From assembly GCA_037951105.1 (NCBI GenBank), contig JBAMJV010009745.1, positions 1 through 64,000 of the forward strand: DNA of 64,000 bases, in the 5' to 3' direction. The notes below the pieces were generated by a model, which saw only the letters and a program-made list of their open reading frames with translations, was not told the origin of the DNA and did not search any database. This stretch comes from Echinarachnius parma. Taxonomy: Eukaryota; Echinodermata; Echinoidea; Clypeasteroida; Echinarachniidae. The translations under genes were made by a program, and so were the position numbers. This document shows positions 32,597-43,850 of this stretch, piece after piece (the first letter of the stretch is position 1; each line of letters begins with the position of its first letter).

Positions 32597-32950
32597 TGTT
32601 TTCGCAACCGGCAACGCGGCCATTCTACAACGCTAATCATAGCGGGGGGTCGCACTCAGACCGAAAATTTCCGCCTATCGTCCAAACCTATGACGGTAGT
32701 TGGTCGAAATAGCGTTGTGTGTACAGCGACTACGGAGCGGTGTGGTAAGCCCTTACTTCAATGGGTCAGCCAGAGGTCAGTGGGGTCAGCCAATCAGCGC
32801 GCTTGGTCACTCGAGCAAGGAGACGTTCCGCGTATTCTTCACTGCGAAACTGCAAATAGATCACGACGGTAGCCAGAGTATGGAGACGGTCACAGCTGAT
32901 TTAAACCCCCCGTAGTCAGCACTCCCATCGCCGTGCGAAAAGACGCTATT
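32597..32950. other. CpG-rich islet
   Basis: Clearly richer in CG dinucleotides than the surrounding intron (GGCAACGCGG, CTACGGAGCGG, AATCAGCGCGC). Two overlapping open frames of 60-71 codons have no domain. It could be a young insertion or a regulatory islet. Confidence 0.5.
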
Positions 32951-34022
32951 GTTAAATTTGTAGGGAGGATTTAGAGATAGAAACCCTGACAGCCCAAAAG
33001 TGTCGGTAGAAAATATATAATTTCATTTTTTGTAGTGAGTTAGTCATCAGTAAGAGATCCTTGTCAAAATAAAGAGGAATTATATTCTTGCTAAGAAAAA
33101 GGGTGTATAGATCCAAGAAAAATAAACCATGTGTGGTCTGAACTGTCACAAATCATAAACATTTGAAACAGATAGATTTTTGAGGATTTAAAGAAAAATA
33201 TTATTTTGTATTATTTTCTAGTTTGCAGTGTGGGTATGCGCATATGTGTGTGAGTGTGAGTGTGTGTGTGCCCGTGGGAGACAGAGGGGTATACATGTAC
33301 ATGTATGCAAAGGACTAAATTTGTTATAGAAACAAAAATCAAATATAAACTGTTTTAGAATGGTGAAATAATATAAAATATGTAACTCATTTGTAAGGTA
33401 TTCCAGATAGAGATGATTATCAATCATATTAGGCGCTATATAAATCGAGTATATTATTATTATTATTATTATTAGACAAAGTAGCCTTGTAGTTTCATTC
33501 AACATGTTTGAAGAACTTTGATTATACAAATAAGCAAAATTGTGGAAGTCCCTATGGGTGTTTGTCTTGTTTTGCTACAGAAGTTTCAGTCTATTTCTGA
33601 AGCTTGCCTACAAATTGGAAATACACTTGTGCAGCATTTGCTTCTGAAAGTAGAGGTGTATGGGGAAAGGTAGTAGATTCCTGGAAAGTTATTTACATTC
33701 TGGTTCTGCACAGTGGGTATGCGGGGAAACATTTGTTGGGCCACTGAGGTAATATTTTAACCTGTTCCTAATTTGATGTTCCCTTTAAGTAGGACTGGGT
33801 CCCAACTATAATATCCAGTACACACTTTTGCACTTCAAATTATGAAATGTTCAAAGCTATTAATAATGACATTTTGCTACAGTGATGATATTGATACAGT
33901 ATGTAGCAGTAGTTACACACAGCTGGCATGCTGGGACAAACTTGTTCGGTTAGAACAAATTGTTCAGTTTTCAAGACCTGTGGCTGAGTATGATGTATAC
34001 CTGTTCACAGCAGAGAGTAGGG
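32951..34022. other. Intron 2; unassigned
   Basis: A TGTGTG/TGAGTG run at 33237-33270 and an ATT run at 33450-33472. No gene. Confidence 0.5.
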
Positions 34023-34275
34023 TTAAAGGGTACCAACACCCATGAGTGATATTCTTATAAATGAAAGGTGATAGTTTTAGTATTCCATTCCACCAACAAG
34101 TTCAGAAAAATTGGTTTTCCAAACTAATTCAATTTGAAAAAAACGAATTACAACAGTTATTGTTCTTGGATCTTTCGTTTCCGTGATTAATTGTATTGTT
34201 TATGAATTTACGCAAACCTTTGCAAAGTATTGGACACCTATTTAATATCAAACAACGGTCCTAAAACATAATTCA
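34023..34275 (+). mobile_element. Family B MITE, truncated
   Basis: Starts TTAAAGGGTACCAACACCC and shares CACCAACAAGTTCAGAAAAAT and AACCTTTGCAAA with the full copies. The right terminal repeat is missing. Confidence 0.75.
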
Positions 34276-34363
34276 GGTGTAAAATCTCATGTGATCAGTA
34301 TATATATCATGTGTATTTTCTCAATGCCGTTCATTCATTCTGTTACTGTTTTGATGGGCTACA

Positions 34364-34550
34364 TACCGTATTTGTCGGTGTATTTACCGCACCCCTAAAA
34401 AAAAAAAAAAAAAAAAATAAATAAAAAAAAAAAAAATAAATAAAAAAAAAAAAAATAAATAAAAATACGGTCGTGTATTTATAACCGCACCCCTTTTTTT
34501 TATTTTTTTGGTTGAAAAAAGGTGCGGTTAATACACCAGCAAATACGGTA
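34364..34550. mobile_element. MITE with TACCGTATTTG ends and A-rich core
   Basis: Ends TACCGTATTTGTCGGTGTAT and ATACACCAGCAAATACGGTA form an inverted repeat of about 30 bp. The centre is an AAAT/A-run array. Confidence 0.8.
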
Positions 34551-34837
34551 CTTACAATATTTCTGTAGAATCTGCTGCTGCTGCACAGCACAGCATGAAA
34601 GATGGCTGGATATAAATGTAGTTGTTGGACCAGGGAGAAAATGTATGCTCGTATTTCTAGCAGCTAGCTACTTGTGAATTGGGTTTACTTACTTACGGGA
34701 ACTGGTTGGGCTATGTACAAAGTCTATGGGGATTTCAGAATCTCGAAGTGAACGGGTTAATGTACATGTAAGTGATTTAGAGGGTACTGTTTGAAATGTT
34801 GGCCAATTTAAATCGGGCATGTTTGTGTTCACTACAT

Positions 34838-35223
34838 TTAAAGGGACTTAGTAACATTGTCCAAATCCTCAAAATAAATTTTTCATTCTAGCGGTTCCCT
34901 CATACCTTGTTGTATTCGTATTAACAATAAAAGCATGGGACAGGTTTCGGTTTTTCAAATTTCCCTTTCGTTACAAAGATATGTACGATCGAAGTATTCA
35001 GATAAGAAAAACTCCGGGCGAGTTTTTCTTCTGTGTACAAAGTGAGTGCAGTGAGTTATTGAATATCACTTTGCATTTTCGCTCATTACTTGGCCATGCA
35101 ATGTCCATTTGACTTGAAATTTTCACACAATACCCTGTGGACATATGAGATAACAATAATATACATTGCATCAACCATTCATCACTTTTTGCACATGTCA
35201 ACAAAGTTACTAGATCCCTTTAA
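34838..35223 (+). mobile_element. Family A MITE (TTAA), full copy
   Basis: TTAAAGGGACTTAGTAAC to GTTACTAGATCCCTTTAA. It carries the internal hairpin AAAAACTCCGGGCGAGTTTT, as do the copies at 24114 and 61480. Confidence 0.9.
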
Positions 35224-35603
35224 CACTGAGCCAGTTTGTATATTTCGCACCGTGCGCACGGTGTTCGCAAATTGGTGCTGCAGTGCACTTCTGATTAACA
35301 AATCAGAACCACCTTTAAGAGAAGTTGTTATTATTGGCATCTCAGGGACTAACTCTACACTACACGCTCCCTTTGATTTTTTTAAGAAGAGTAATACATG
35401 TTATTGATACAGTATGTACCCATATTCGCACAGCATGAAAGCTGGGTTAGATTTGTAGGGCACGCTGGGTAGCCTTCGTAAGGTCACGAATTCAGGGGAA
35501 CGGAACCGACTCAGAACGAAAGTTGTCGGGTCCCAATTATGCAACGAATTGCAAAACGTGTGTTTTCTAGGATTCGCCACCCACTCTCTCCGCCACTATA
35601 CAA

Positions 35604-35700
35604 GCCTCCACACTAACCACTAACGCAAGTAAAATCATAACTGTTCTAATTTGACTTGCCTCAACAGAAAGTTCACTTGCCTGCAACACATTGGCTCTGT
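35604..35700 (+). mobile_element. GCTCGA-type element fragment
   Basis: CAAGCCTCCACACTAACC followed by GCAAGTAAAATCATAAC and ACTTGCC motifs: the left end of the family at 28567. Confidence 0.65.
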
Positions 35701-35730
35701 GTTTATGCAGTGCATAGCACAAACTATATT

Positions 35731-36159
35731 CTAGATCAAAATGGTGGTCGGCAGCGTAGTTCTAGATCAAAATGGTGGTCGGCAGCGTAGTTCTAGATCA
35801 AAATGGTGGTCGGCAGCGTAGTTCTAGATCAAAATGGTGGTCGGCAGCGTAGTTCTAGATCAAAATGGTGGTCGGCAGCGAAGTTCTAGATCAAAATGGT
35901 GGTCGGCAGCGAAGTTCTAGATCAAAATGGTGGTCGGCAGCGTAGTTCTAGATCAAATTGGTGGTCGGCAGCGTAGTTCTAGATCAAAATGGTGGTCGGC
36001 AGCGTAGTTCTAGATCAAAATGGTGGTCGGCAGCGTAGTTCTAGATCAAAATGGTGGTCGGCAGCGTAGTTCTAGATCAAAATGGTGGTCGGCAGCGTAG
36101 TTCTAGATCAAAATGGTGGTCGGCAGCGTAGTTCTAGATCAAAATGGTGGTCGGCAGCG
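35731..36159 (+). repeat. 31-bp minisatellite, 14 copies
   Basis: CTAGATCAAAATGGTGGTCG followed by GCAGCGTAGTT repeats every 31 bases with almost no variation (two units with GCGAAG, one with AAATTGG). The last unit lacks its final five bases. 31 is not a multiple of three, so it is not coding. Confidence 0.95.
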
Positions 36160-36598
36160 GCTCATGGCAAACTTTTTTTTACAAGTCTCAATAAATGTTG
36201 AATAAGATGAAGGAAAACGTGAGAAAAAAGAAATCTTGTTTATTAATAGATACCATAAATCTTTCACAGCAAAAAAAGGGTGTCTTATACACAGAGATTT
36301 ACGGTACTGTACGTTGGAAAGAAAATTCAGTGCAAAATGATAGGAAATCCCCAGAGAATGATAAAAAACCTTCAAATCAGGGTCATCTATAGATATAACA
36401 CTGTCTCAATGAAAAGGAACAAATTAAAACAAAAATATCTTGATAAAATAATGTAGCTATTAAAATAATGGCAGGGAGAATCAAAATAAGATTTTTCATG
36501 CTAGAAAAATTCATGATAATTGGACGTGATGAGAACCCAAGGATGGGTAGATAGCCATCAGGAAATAGAATTATTAGTTTGCAAGTACGGACATCGTT
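36160..36598. other. Intron 2; unassigned
   Basis: No recognised feature except TTATACACAGAGATTTACGG at about 36285, which resembles an end of the 34364-type MITE. Confidence 0.45.
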
Positions 36599-37147
36599 TT
36601 AAAGGGATAGTAGAGTTTTGGTATAGAGGGCCCTTCAAGAAATAATTAATTTGTGAGGTAATTGACAAACTAAGTGTAGAATTTGAAAAGCACACAAATT
36701 TAAAGACAGGTTCAACTTTGTCTGATTAAAATCTGTTCAGAAATAGCCAAAACATCCATAAAATATATCTAATTAAAATAAATGTGGGGCCCACATTTAT
36801 TTTATAATTCAATTTAACAAGTTATAAAGCCAACACATTATTGAAAATGTATCAAAATGGCTTTAAAATTATTTTTGATGATCTCTCTATCGAATCATTA
36901 TTTAAATGAAATGTCACATTCATAATTTGTCATAAGAAATGAATGAAACCAAATTTTTTTTAGAGAGCGCCCTCTTGTGTTTTAACGGCTGTTTTTGGAA
37001 TGATAACAGTCTCCTTCCTTAGCCGTTTGTAAGTTTGTCTACGTTTTCGGGCATGGTGGAGTTCTGATTATTTAATAGTTTGTAATGATATGGTGCAAGT
37101 TTTGGTTACTAAAATTCAGTTTGACCAGAACTGTACTTCCCCTTTAA
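36599..37147 (+). mobile_element. Family K element, long copy
   Basis: Starts TTAAAGGGATAGTAGAGTTT and ends GAACTGTACTTCCCCTTTAA; 549 bp, bounded by TTAA. The interior overlaps that of 31774-32154. Confidence 0.75.
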
Positions 37148-39485
37148 GTCCTTGCGTAGTCGGAGGAGGAAGTTGGATAGGGGGAAACTTGGTTAGGAAT
37201 CGCGGAAAATCAATGTTGTGACAAACATGAGTGGAAACATGTGGGGCTACAGCGCGGACCAACACCTAGAGTTTTTAATTTTCTCTGGCAAGTTTGCGTC
37301 ATTCGGTGATTAGAAATTTTCATTTTTGTGATGAGGAGTAGATAATTATTCACAAACATTTATTTGTAGATACTTGTACTTTTCATGAAATGTTGTTCTC
37401 TGGCATGTTTACATCATTCGTTGATCAAAATGTGCACTTCTGTGATGAGGAGAAGATAGTAATCACAAACATTTATTTGTAGATAACGGTAACCTTCATG
37501 GATTCTAAACGTGGACATTTCTTAATTTTGCAGATGTTTCCCAGTTGATCTGAGCTTTAAAAATGAGACATGTTTCCTTAAAATTGCAGGGCTTTGAAAG
37601 TAGTACTGGCCCGAGGTCTTGGGGGACTAGAAGTAACCTTTGGCCACACAAATTTCATTAATCTAATGCATCTTTCCTTCTCAAACGAGCAACCATATAA
37701 AACAGATATTTGAACATGTTTTTCTTTCCATTAGGCCCCAAAATTCAAGTTTTATTCCTATAAAATTGTAGAAATCTTGATTTTTGTTGTCCGACTAACC
37801 AGTAGCAGAAAAGTTAGCTTCTAGCATTGTTGGTGCTGTGTCTACTACTGAAATAATAGCCGCAGACTAGGCCGGATTAGTGGGAGGGGGGGGGGGGGGG
37901 GGGGGGGCATTTGCCCTACAGGAATCCAGCAAAAAAAAACCCCCCCCCCCCCCCCCCAAAGAAAAAAACAGCAACAAAAAACAACCCCAAACCCCACATA
38001 ATCTGAACGAAACAATTTCTTTCACTGCCCCGCTATGTAATGAAACTCCGATAGATCTAGCTGTTGTCTGTTAGTAAGATATTACAGACAGACTAGCCAT
38101 CAGATTTGCCTATTTTAGCCCTCATCTTGATGTCTTAGCGAGTTTCCTATCTAGTCATCCCCATCTTGATGAGCCCTTCCTGATTTCATCGCAGCCAGAT
38201 GAGAAATTTGAATTCAATTTTGAACTTCGCCCTTAGGCCTTACTCCACCATGACTAGCTCGTTATTAATTCCAAGTTGTTTGCCATAATTTGCTACATAC
38301 AAATCATTCTTATGCAAACTTTATCTGTAAAGTTCCTGAGCGAAACACTACATGTACCTCCATTTTTTGTCTATTTGAGATATTTGTGATCAAAATTGTT
38401 GAAATATAAATAAAATTAAACTAAATTGTTATAAAACCCTACCATTAGTCCCTTACTAGCCCATTATTTCATAGATGATGCCATAATTTACTACACATAA
38501 ATAATTCTTATGCAAACTTCATCTGTTTTTTCTGCATACTGGAACCTGGTGGGTCCTGTTTTAACTCTACAGATATTGTGAATTCTAGTAGGGAACCGGT
38601 TAATGATGGCTTTATGTACAGGAAATGTTCTCTATTTCAGTAATTATCTAAAATTCTTAATTTCTGCAAATAATGCATATAACCTGCCCCCGTTTGTGTC
38701 TGTGTTGAACAGGAAGGGGATTTATGGTCCAGTCTACAAGGAAGACATTATTACTTCCTTAATTGCCCACTTAAAATAATCCAATTAGATACTTAATCTT
38801 TTTAAACTATGGAATGCCAGCAAGACAAAAGGTGAAATACAACACCAAGTGGAAACTACAAATGTGAACTTAACACAAAGGCAGTGTACATATAACTAAA
38901 ATATTGTACCAGTCCTTTTTGTGGGGCCCCTTCCCCTCCGGTTAGGTGTGGGGGGGGGGGGGGGGTGCTTTCCCCCTTTATAGGAATCCTTGCCACTTCA
39001 TATCCCCCAAGAAACAAACAAACAAAATAAAACAAACAAACAAACAACAAAAACAACAACATTGACCTTGGCTACATCATTTATTTCTACAGGGATATTC
39101 TGATTTAGATAAATAAAAACAAACTAATTAAAATTCTATCCCACCTTTGAATTCCTTTATTTTTAGTTGTATAAGGTGGCCTGACATACATGTATATAGT
39201 TGTGAGTCTTTTAAATATACATGTACCATGGGCCACAGAGATTTCAAAGATACATTTATATGTTTTTTTGTTTTTGTGGAAGTTAACTTGACAACTTGTT
39301 GATGCATAGCCAAGCTTGTAAAAATGTTTTATGTTGTTATGTCAGGTGTTTCAACAAAATATTAGCACCTAATAAACATCCAACCCTTTCTCCTTCATAG
39401 TTTCATTTGAACTTGGCAAAGAATATCTGTCATAATGTCTGATATGTTTCCACCTTTGATTAGATAGAAGGAAAAGTGTGAACTC
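37148..39485. other. Intron 2; unassigned with G and C runs
   Basis: Direct repeat of about 110 bases: CACAAACATTTATTTGTAGAT at 37350 and 37461, with TTGTGATGAGGAG before each. G run 37886-37908 and C run about 37939-37957. No coding evidence. Confidence 0.5.
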
Positions 39486-39489
39486 GGTT

Positions 39490-40135
39490 TTATTTCTGCA
39501 TTTATGTTTTTATTCCAGAAACTTTCTCATTTTTCAAAGTTATTCGTGGTTTTAATTCTAGGTTAATGTGAGACAAAAACGTCGTGGAAAAAACTTTAGA
39601 TTTCTTTGTGTTGCATACCCTTTATTTGGAATTAGGTTTTTAAGATCTATTTATGTCTATTGTCATAAATATGATTTTTTTTGCTGTATTCATTTTTTTT
39701 ATTCAAGAAACTTTCTCCTCCACGATTTCAAAGTCAGGACATAGGTAGTTTTCGTTCTAAGCTAATGTGAGAGACAAATTATATCTGGAATAAAATCACT
39801 TTCTTTATATTTCAGAACCTTTGTTTAGTGTGTTATATCTATTCATGTCCATTATCCTTAATATGATTTATTGGTGTATTTCATGTTTTTATTTAAGGAA
39901 CTTTCTCCTCTTTCAAAGTCATGGGTAGTTTTAATTCTAGGTTAATGTGAGAGTCAAATAACTAGAAAATTACTTTCTTTATCATTTATACCATTTGTAC
40001 AATGGTTTACAATTTTGTGTGTCTAATATACATATTAAATACAAGTTATTGTGGTATTTATGTTTTTATTCAAGAAACTTTTTCCTTTTTCAAAGTAATG
40101 GGAAGTGAGAGACAAATATCTGGAAAACTTCACTT
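39490..40135 (+). repeat. Tandem ~190-bp repeat, four diverged copies
   Basis: GAAACTTTCTCCT-type words at about 39518, 39707, 39898 and 40075, each preceded by ATGTTTTTATTC and followed by TTCAAAGT, GTTTTAATTCTAGG and TAATGTGAGAGACAAA. Confidence 0.8.
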
Positions 40136-40369
40136 TCTTAATATTTTAGACCCACTGTATTAAATAAGTTTGTCTATCTATTTCTGTCTATCGCAAAGTT
40201 ATCCCTGTAAAGTGTCAGATATTGCACAAAATGACATTTGAGACTTCAATCCTATAATCAATATCATTGTAAAATACAATTGAAAGATTTGTGAAAGTTT
40301 GAAAGAAAACGAACATTGTTTATCTAGTGAAAGAAAATGAATATTGAGCTCATATTTTATCACCGAATA

Positions 40370-40550
40370 CTGATGGCCTGCCGTAGATTTGTCGCAGTAA
40401 TAATCGTCCGTTTGACGATATCCGCACCCATGTATACAGACGGTACAGAATTTGCGCGCGCTCGGCTCAACAGTCGGGTACATCGACTCGTTGCGCCGCC
40501 CTGTCTATCGGCCGGAAGGTCCGTGATCTCGTGGCGCGTTGGGCAATGAT
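40370..40550. other. CpG-rich islet
   Basis: A short CG-rich patch (TTTGCGCGCGCTCGG, GTTGCGCCGCC) in AT-rich DNA, then AT-rich sequence to 41027. The 70-codon open frame has no domain. Confidence 0.45.
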
Positions 40551-41027
40551 TTTGAGATGATGATTTTCAATGATAATTATCTTGATACTAAAGGGACATT
40601 TAACAAAATCTAACCCTATTTTATTCTTCTCTTAGCGTAAGCTAAACAACACGGCAGAAGAGAAACGTGGAAGCTCCAAGTAATTTTCGTGGAGTTAGAC
40701 ACTTTACTTGGATCACTTTAAATAAAAACATCTGAAAAACTCACTTGCGTAAATTCAAACCTATATACAGTATATATGATTATAAATATGTTTTAAATTC
40801 AAGTCATGTGATAATGTCATTACTTTTTCTCGTTTTCATTCATAATTTCCAACTCGTGGGTAGAGAGAGTTCTCTTCTCGGGTTAATCTGGGTGTAACTC
40901 TTTGGAAAACATGTGTATTACTATTATCAGTCATGTTTTTCATTCAACCAGTAGACAGATTTCTGGAACTGATAGAACGAAAGTGTAGGCGTTATCATTT
41001 CACTTTCATTAACCACTTTGTTTTTGT

Positions 41028-41085
41028 TTAAAGGGACCTGGTAACATTGTCCAAACCCACAAAACTCACTTGGAACTCTAGCGGG
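41028..41085 (+). mobile_element. Family A MITE fragment
   Basis: TTTAAAGGGACCTGGTAACATTG followed by AACTCTAGCGG; only the left end remains. Confidence 0.7.
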
Positions 41086-41246
41086 CATAGGCTCACCAAT
41101 TGAATTAAATTTTCCTATGAATTGATGTCAGTAAGAATGGCATACACAGGTGACCAATGTTTTCACCTTTGTTCAGAAAGTTTATTGGTATTTTTATTGG
41201 ATTGATACTAATATGGGCAATATGAAAGTGGTATGTCGTGAACAGG

Positions 41247-41672
41247 TTAAAGGGTACCACCACCCAATAGTAATATTCTTATAAATGAAAGGTAACATCT
41301 TTAGTAGTTCATTCCATCAACAAGTTCAGAAAAATATCTTTCCAGAATAACTAATGTAATTGGAAAACGCATCGCCATTCTAAAGCATGCGTTCATGTGT
41401 CTGCATGTACGAAGACTACCTTTGTCAAGAGCGAACGAATCGTCCGCGGTTCTATTGTCTTCAAACATAGGCGTGAATAGAATGGGCGCACTCGCAAATG
41501 TTTGGCGCGTACGCAACCACGAAATAATAGTGGTTCCGTAAGTGGTGGAAATTAATTGCATTGTTCATGAATTACAAAACCCTTTGCAAAATGTTGGGTA
41601 TCTATTTGATATCACAAAACGGTACCAACACATAAAATTATGTTTTGTTCTTTGCCTGGTGGTCCCCTTTAA
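41247..41672. mobile_element. Family B MITE (TTAA), copy 4
   Basis: TTAAAGGGTACCACCACCC to CCTGGTGGTCCCCTTTAA, 426 bp. Confidence 0.85.
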
Positions 41673-42514
41673 GTAAATGTTATGTTGCTTTACTTGTCTT
41701 ATCATCAGCATTTAAAATAAACTACAAATGGAATTAAACTAGTGGGGTTGTATGAATATGGGCCGAGTTTATTGGGACCTAATTTTTCTGTATCCACTGA
41801 ATGGGCTTCATGAAGACACGTTTGACTGTATAAATCTTTAATTCAACTATTTCCTCGCCTACATGTACTTTGTGGCTTTTTAAGTGATACAATCATGGAA
41901 TGTGTATATTGGCAACATTATAACATGTCACCTAAAAAAAAAAGGATGTTTAATAATTTTCACGGAACAGTTTAATTTGAATTTGATTGATTATTAACTT
42001 TCCCCCACATATTTGGCACGTTGTGAATCTGTCTCACTTTTTAGGCCTACAGTACATGTATATCCTATAGATATATGTTTATGTTCAAATGTTGATTATA
42101 TCTTGATACTGGGTCTGTCGTGAATGATAGTATATAGCCAATTACAATCATCCATGTGTGTATGAGAGAACATTACAGGATTTCACTAATTGAATTATGC
42201 ATATATGCCAACAAACTTTGTATGAAGTATCTAATGATGTAGTAGAAAGTTCAAACAAGTTGCACAGATTTCAGTACATTCATTTGCCATTTTAAAATTG
42301 ATAATTTTCATTGATGTATGGCTCTAGTGGAAATTAGTATGTGCTCAACAAATGGCCTATAATTTGTGAACATTAATATCAGCAATAAAAGTGCATTTTT
42401 CAAATGTGTAACACAGATTTTAAAAGTGATCAATTAGTTCAGTAAAACAATTCTCAATTTGAAATTAACAATTTGCACCTCATCCCCGTGTTCACACACA
42501 AAGTTTTCAGCCCT
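41673..42514. other. Intron 2; unassigned
   Basis: AT-rich, no repeat ends or coding signal recognised. Confidence 0.5.
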
Positions 42515-42960
42515 TAATCATGACTAAAGAATCAGCAGCTGACTATAGAATCAGCTTCTCATTAAAAATTCCTATGGCAAACCCTTTGTGTAAAAACTAG
42601 ATAAACTATGTTTTTCTCAGATACACTCAGTTTTTCTCAGATAAACTCGGTTAATCTCCAGATAAACACAGTTTATCAGAAAACTCAGTTTATCAGTTGA
42701 TAAACTGAGTTTGTCTGATAATGTGTTTATATGGCAAGCCCTTTGCGTAACAACTAGATAAACCCTGTTTTTCTCAGATAAACTCAGTTTATCACCAGAT
42801 AGACAGAGTCTATCAACTGATAAACTGAGTTTTTCTGATAAACTGTGTTTATCTGGAGATAAACTGAGTTTATCTGAGAAAAACTGATTTTATATGAGAA
42901 AACAGAGTGTATCTAGTTTTTACACAAAGGGCTTGCCATTAGTCATGATTCTTTAGTCAC
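42515..42960. repeat. Palindrome-cluster element with TGACTAAAGAATCA ends
   Basis: Ends TGACTAAAGAATCA and TGATTCTTTAGTCA are exact inverse copies. A second inner pair, GGCAAACCCTTTGTGTAAAA and TTTTACACAAAGGGCTTGCC, lies inside, and a direct copy sits at 42733. Between them GATAAACTGAGTTTATC and variants recur more than ten times in both orientations. Confidence 0.8.
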
Positions 42961-43850
42961 TAGCTGTACCCGCGGAAATCCGCGGGTTTTTGTAAGAGAA
43001 AGACGATGATGACATAACGACACTTTAAAACTTTACTAAATATCCCACAGTCATCATTTAAATAATAAGACAAAATAGACTCGGGCGATTCAATCCCACC
43101 CAACAACCCGTCGGGGCCCCGTCCAACAATACATCCGGCCAATGTATAACAAAATCATGATCCACGCAAAGTTATTCAGTTATCCCCCATATTTCATATG
43201 ATCCATAATTTGTTCCGCTTGTATTAAAATAGATACAATAATATATGTTCGTGTTCTTGCTAATAAAGTAGCTTCGCCGCTCCCCCCCCCCCCCCCCCCC
43301 CCCCGCGGCTCCAATTGCCTGAATGACAAATAAGCCGTCGTGTCCCCTACACGTTTCATATCATAAACGTTCTCCCGCGTATACTTTTGTTCATTTTCTT
43401 GAAAGGAATAGTAGCTGTCTATATGTATGCATTTGCATGCTACATGAGCAGATACTTCCCCCATCCATTCTACCCCCACCCCCGATAATTTGTTCCGCTT
43501 GTATCAAATTAGATACAGTACACTATGTTCGTGTTCTTGCTAGCTTCGCCGCTGCCCCCCCCCCCCCCCCCCCTGTGTCTCCAATTGCCTGCATGACACA
43601 TAACCCGTCGTGTCCCATAAACAATTCATATCCAAACTAAGTTCTCCCGCGTATACATTTTTTTCATATTCTTGTGAAACCCGATGATATATTCCTTTGA
43701 AGGGAATAGGAGCCGTCTACACATGCATTGCATAATAAATGAGCAGATACCTCCCCCGTCCATTCTACCCCCACCCCCAACCCCCCCCCCCCCCCCTCGG
43801 CGTCTCCTCTGGTACTGCATGGTAGCTTCGTGGCTGACTTAATACATCTT
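42961..43850 (+). repeat. CpG-rich tandem duplication with C runs
   Basis: Starts with the hairpin CCCGCGGAAATCCGCGGG. Then units of about 285 bp repeat at about 43203 and 43487: TTGTTCCGCTTGTAT, TATGTTCGTGTTCTTGCT, TAGCTTCGCCGCT, a C run, CTCCAATTGCCTG and TTCTCCCGCGTATAC; a partial third C-run unit lies near 43760. Confidence 0.75.
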
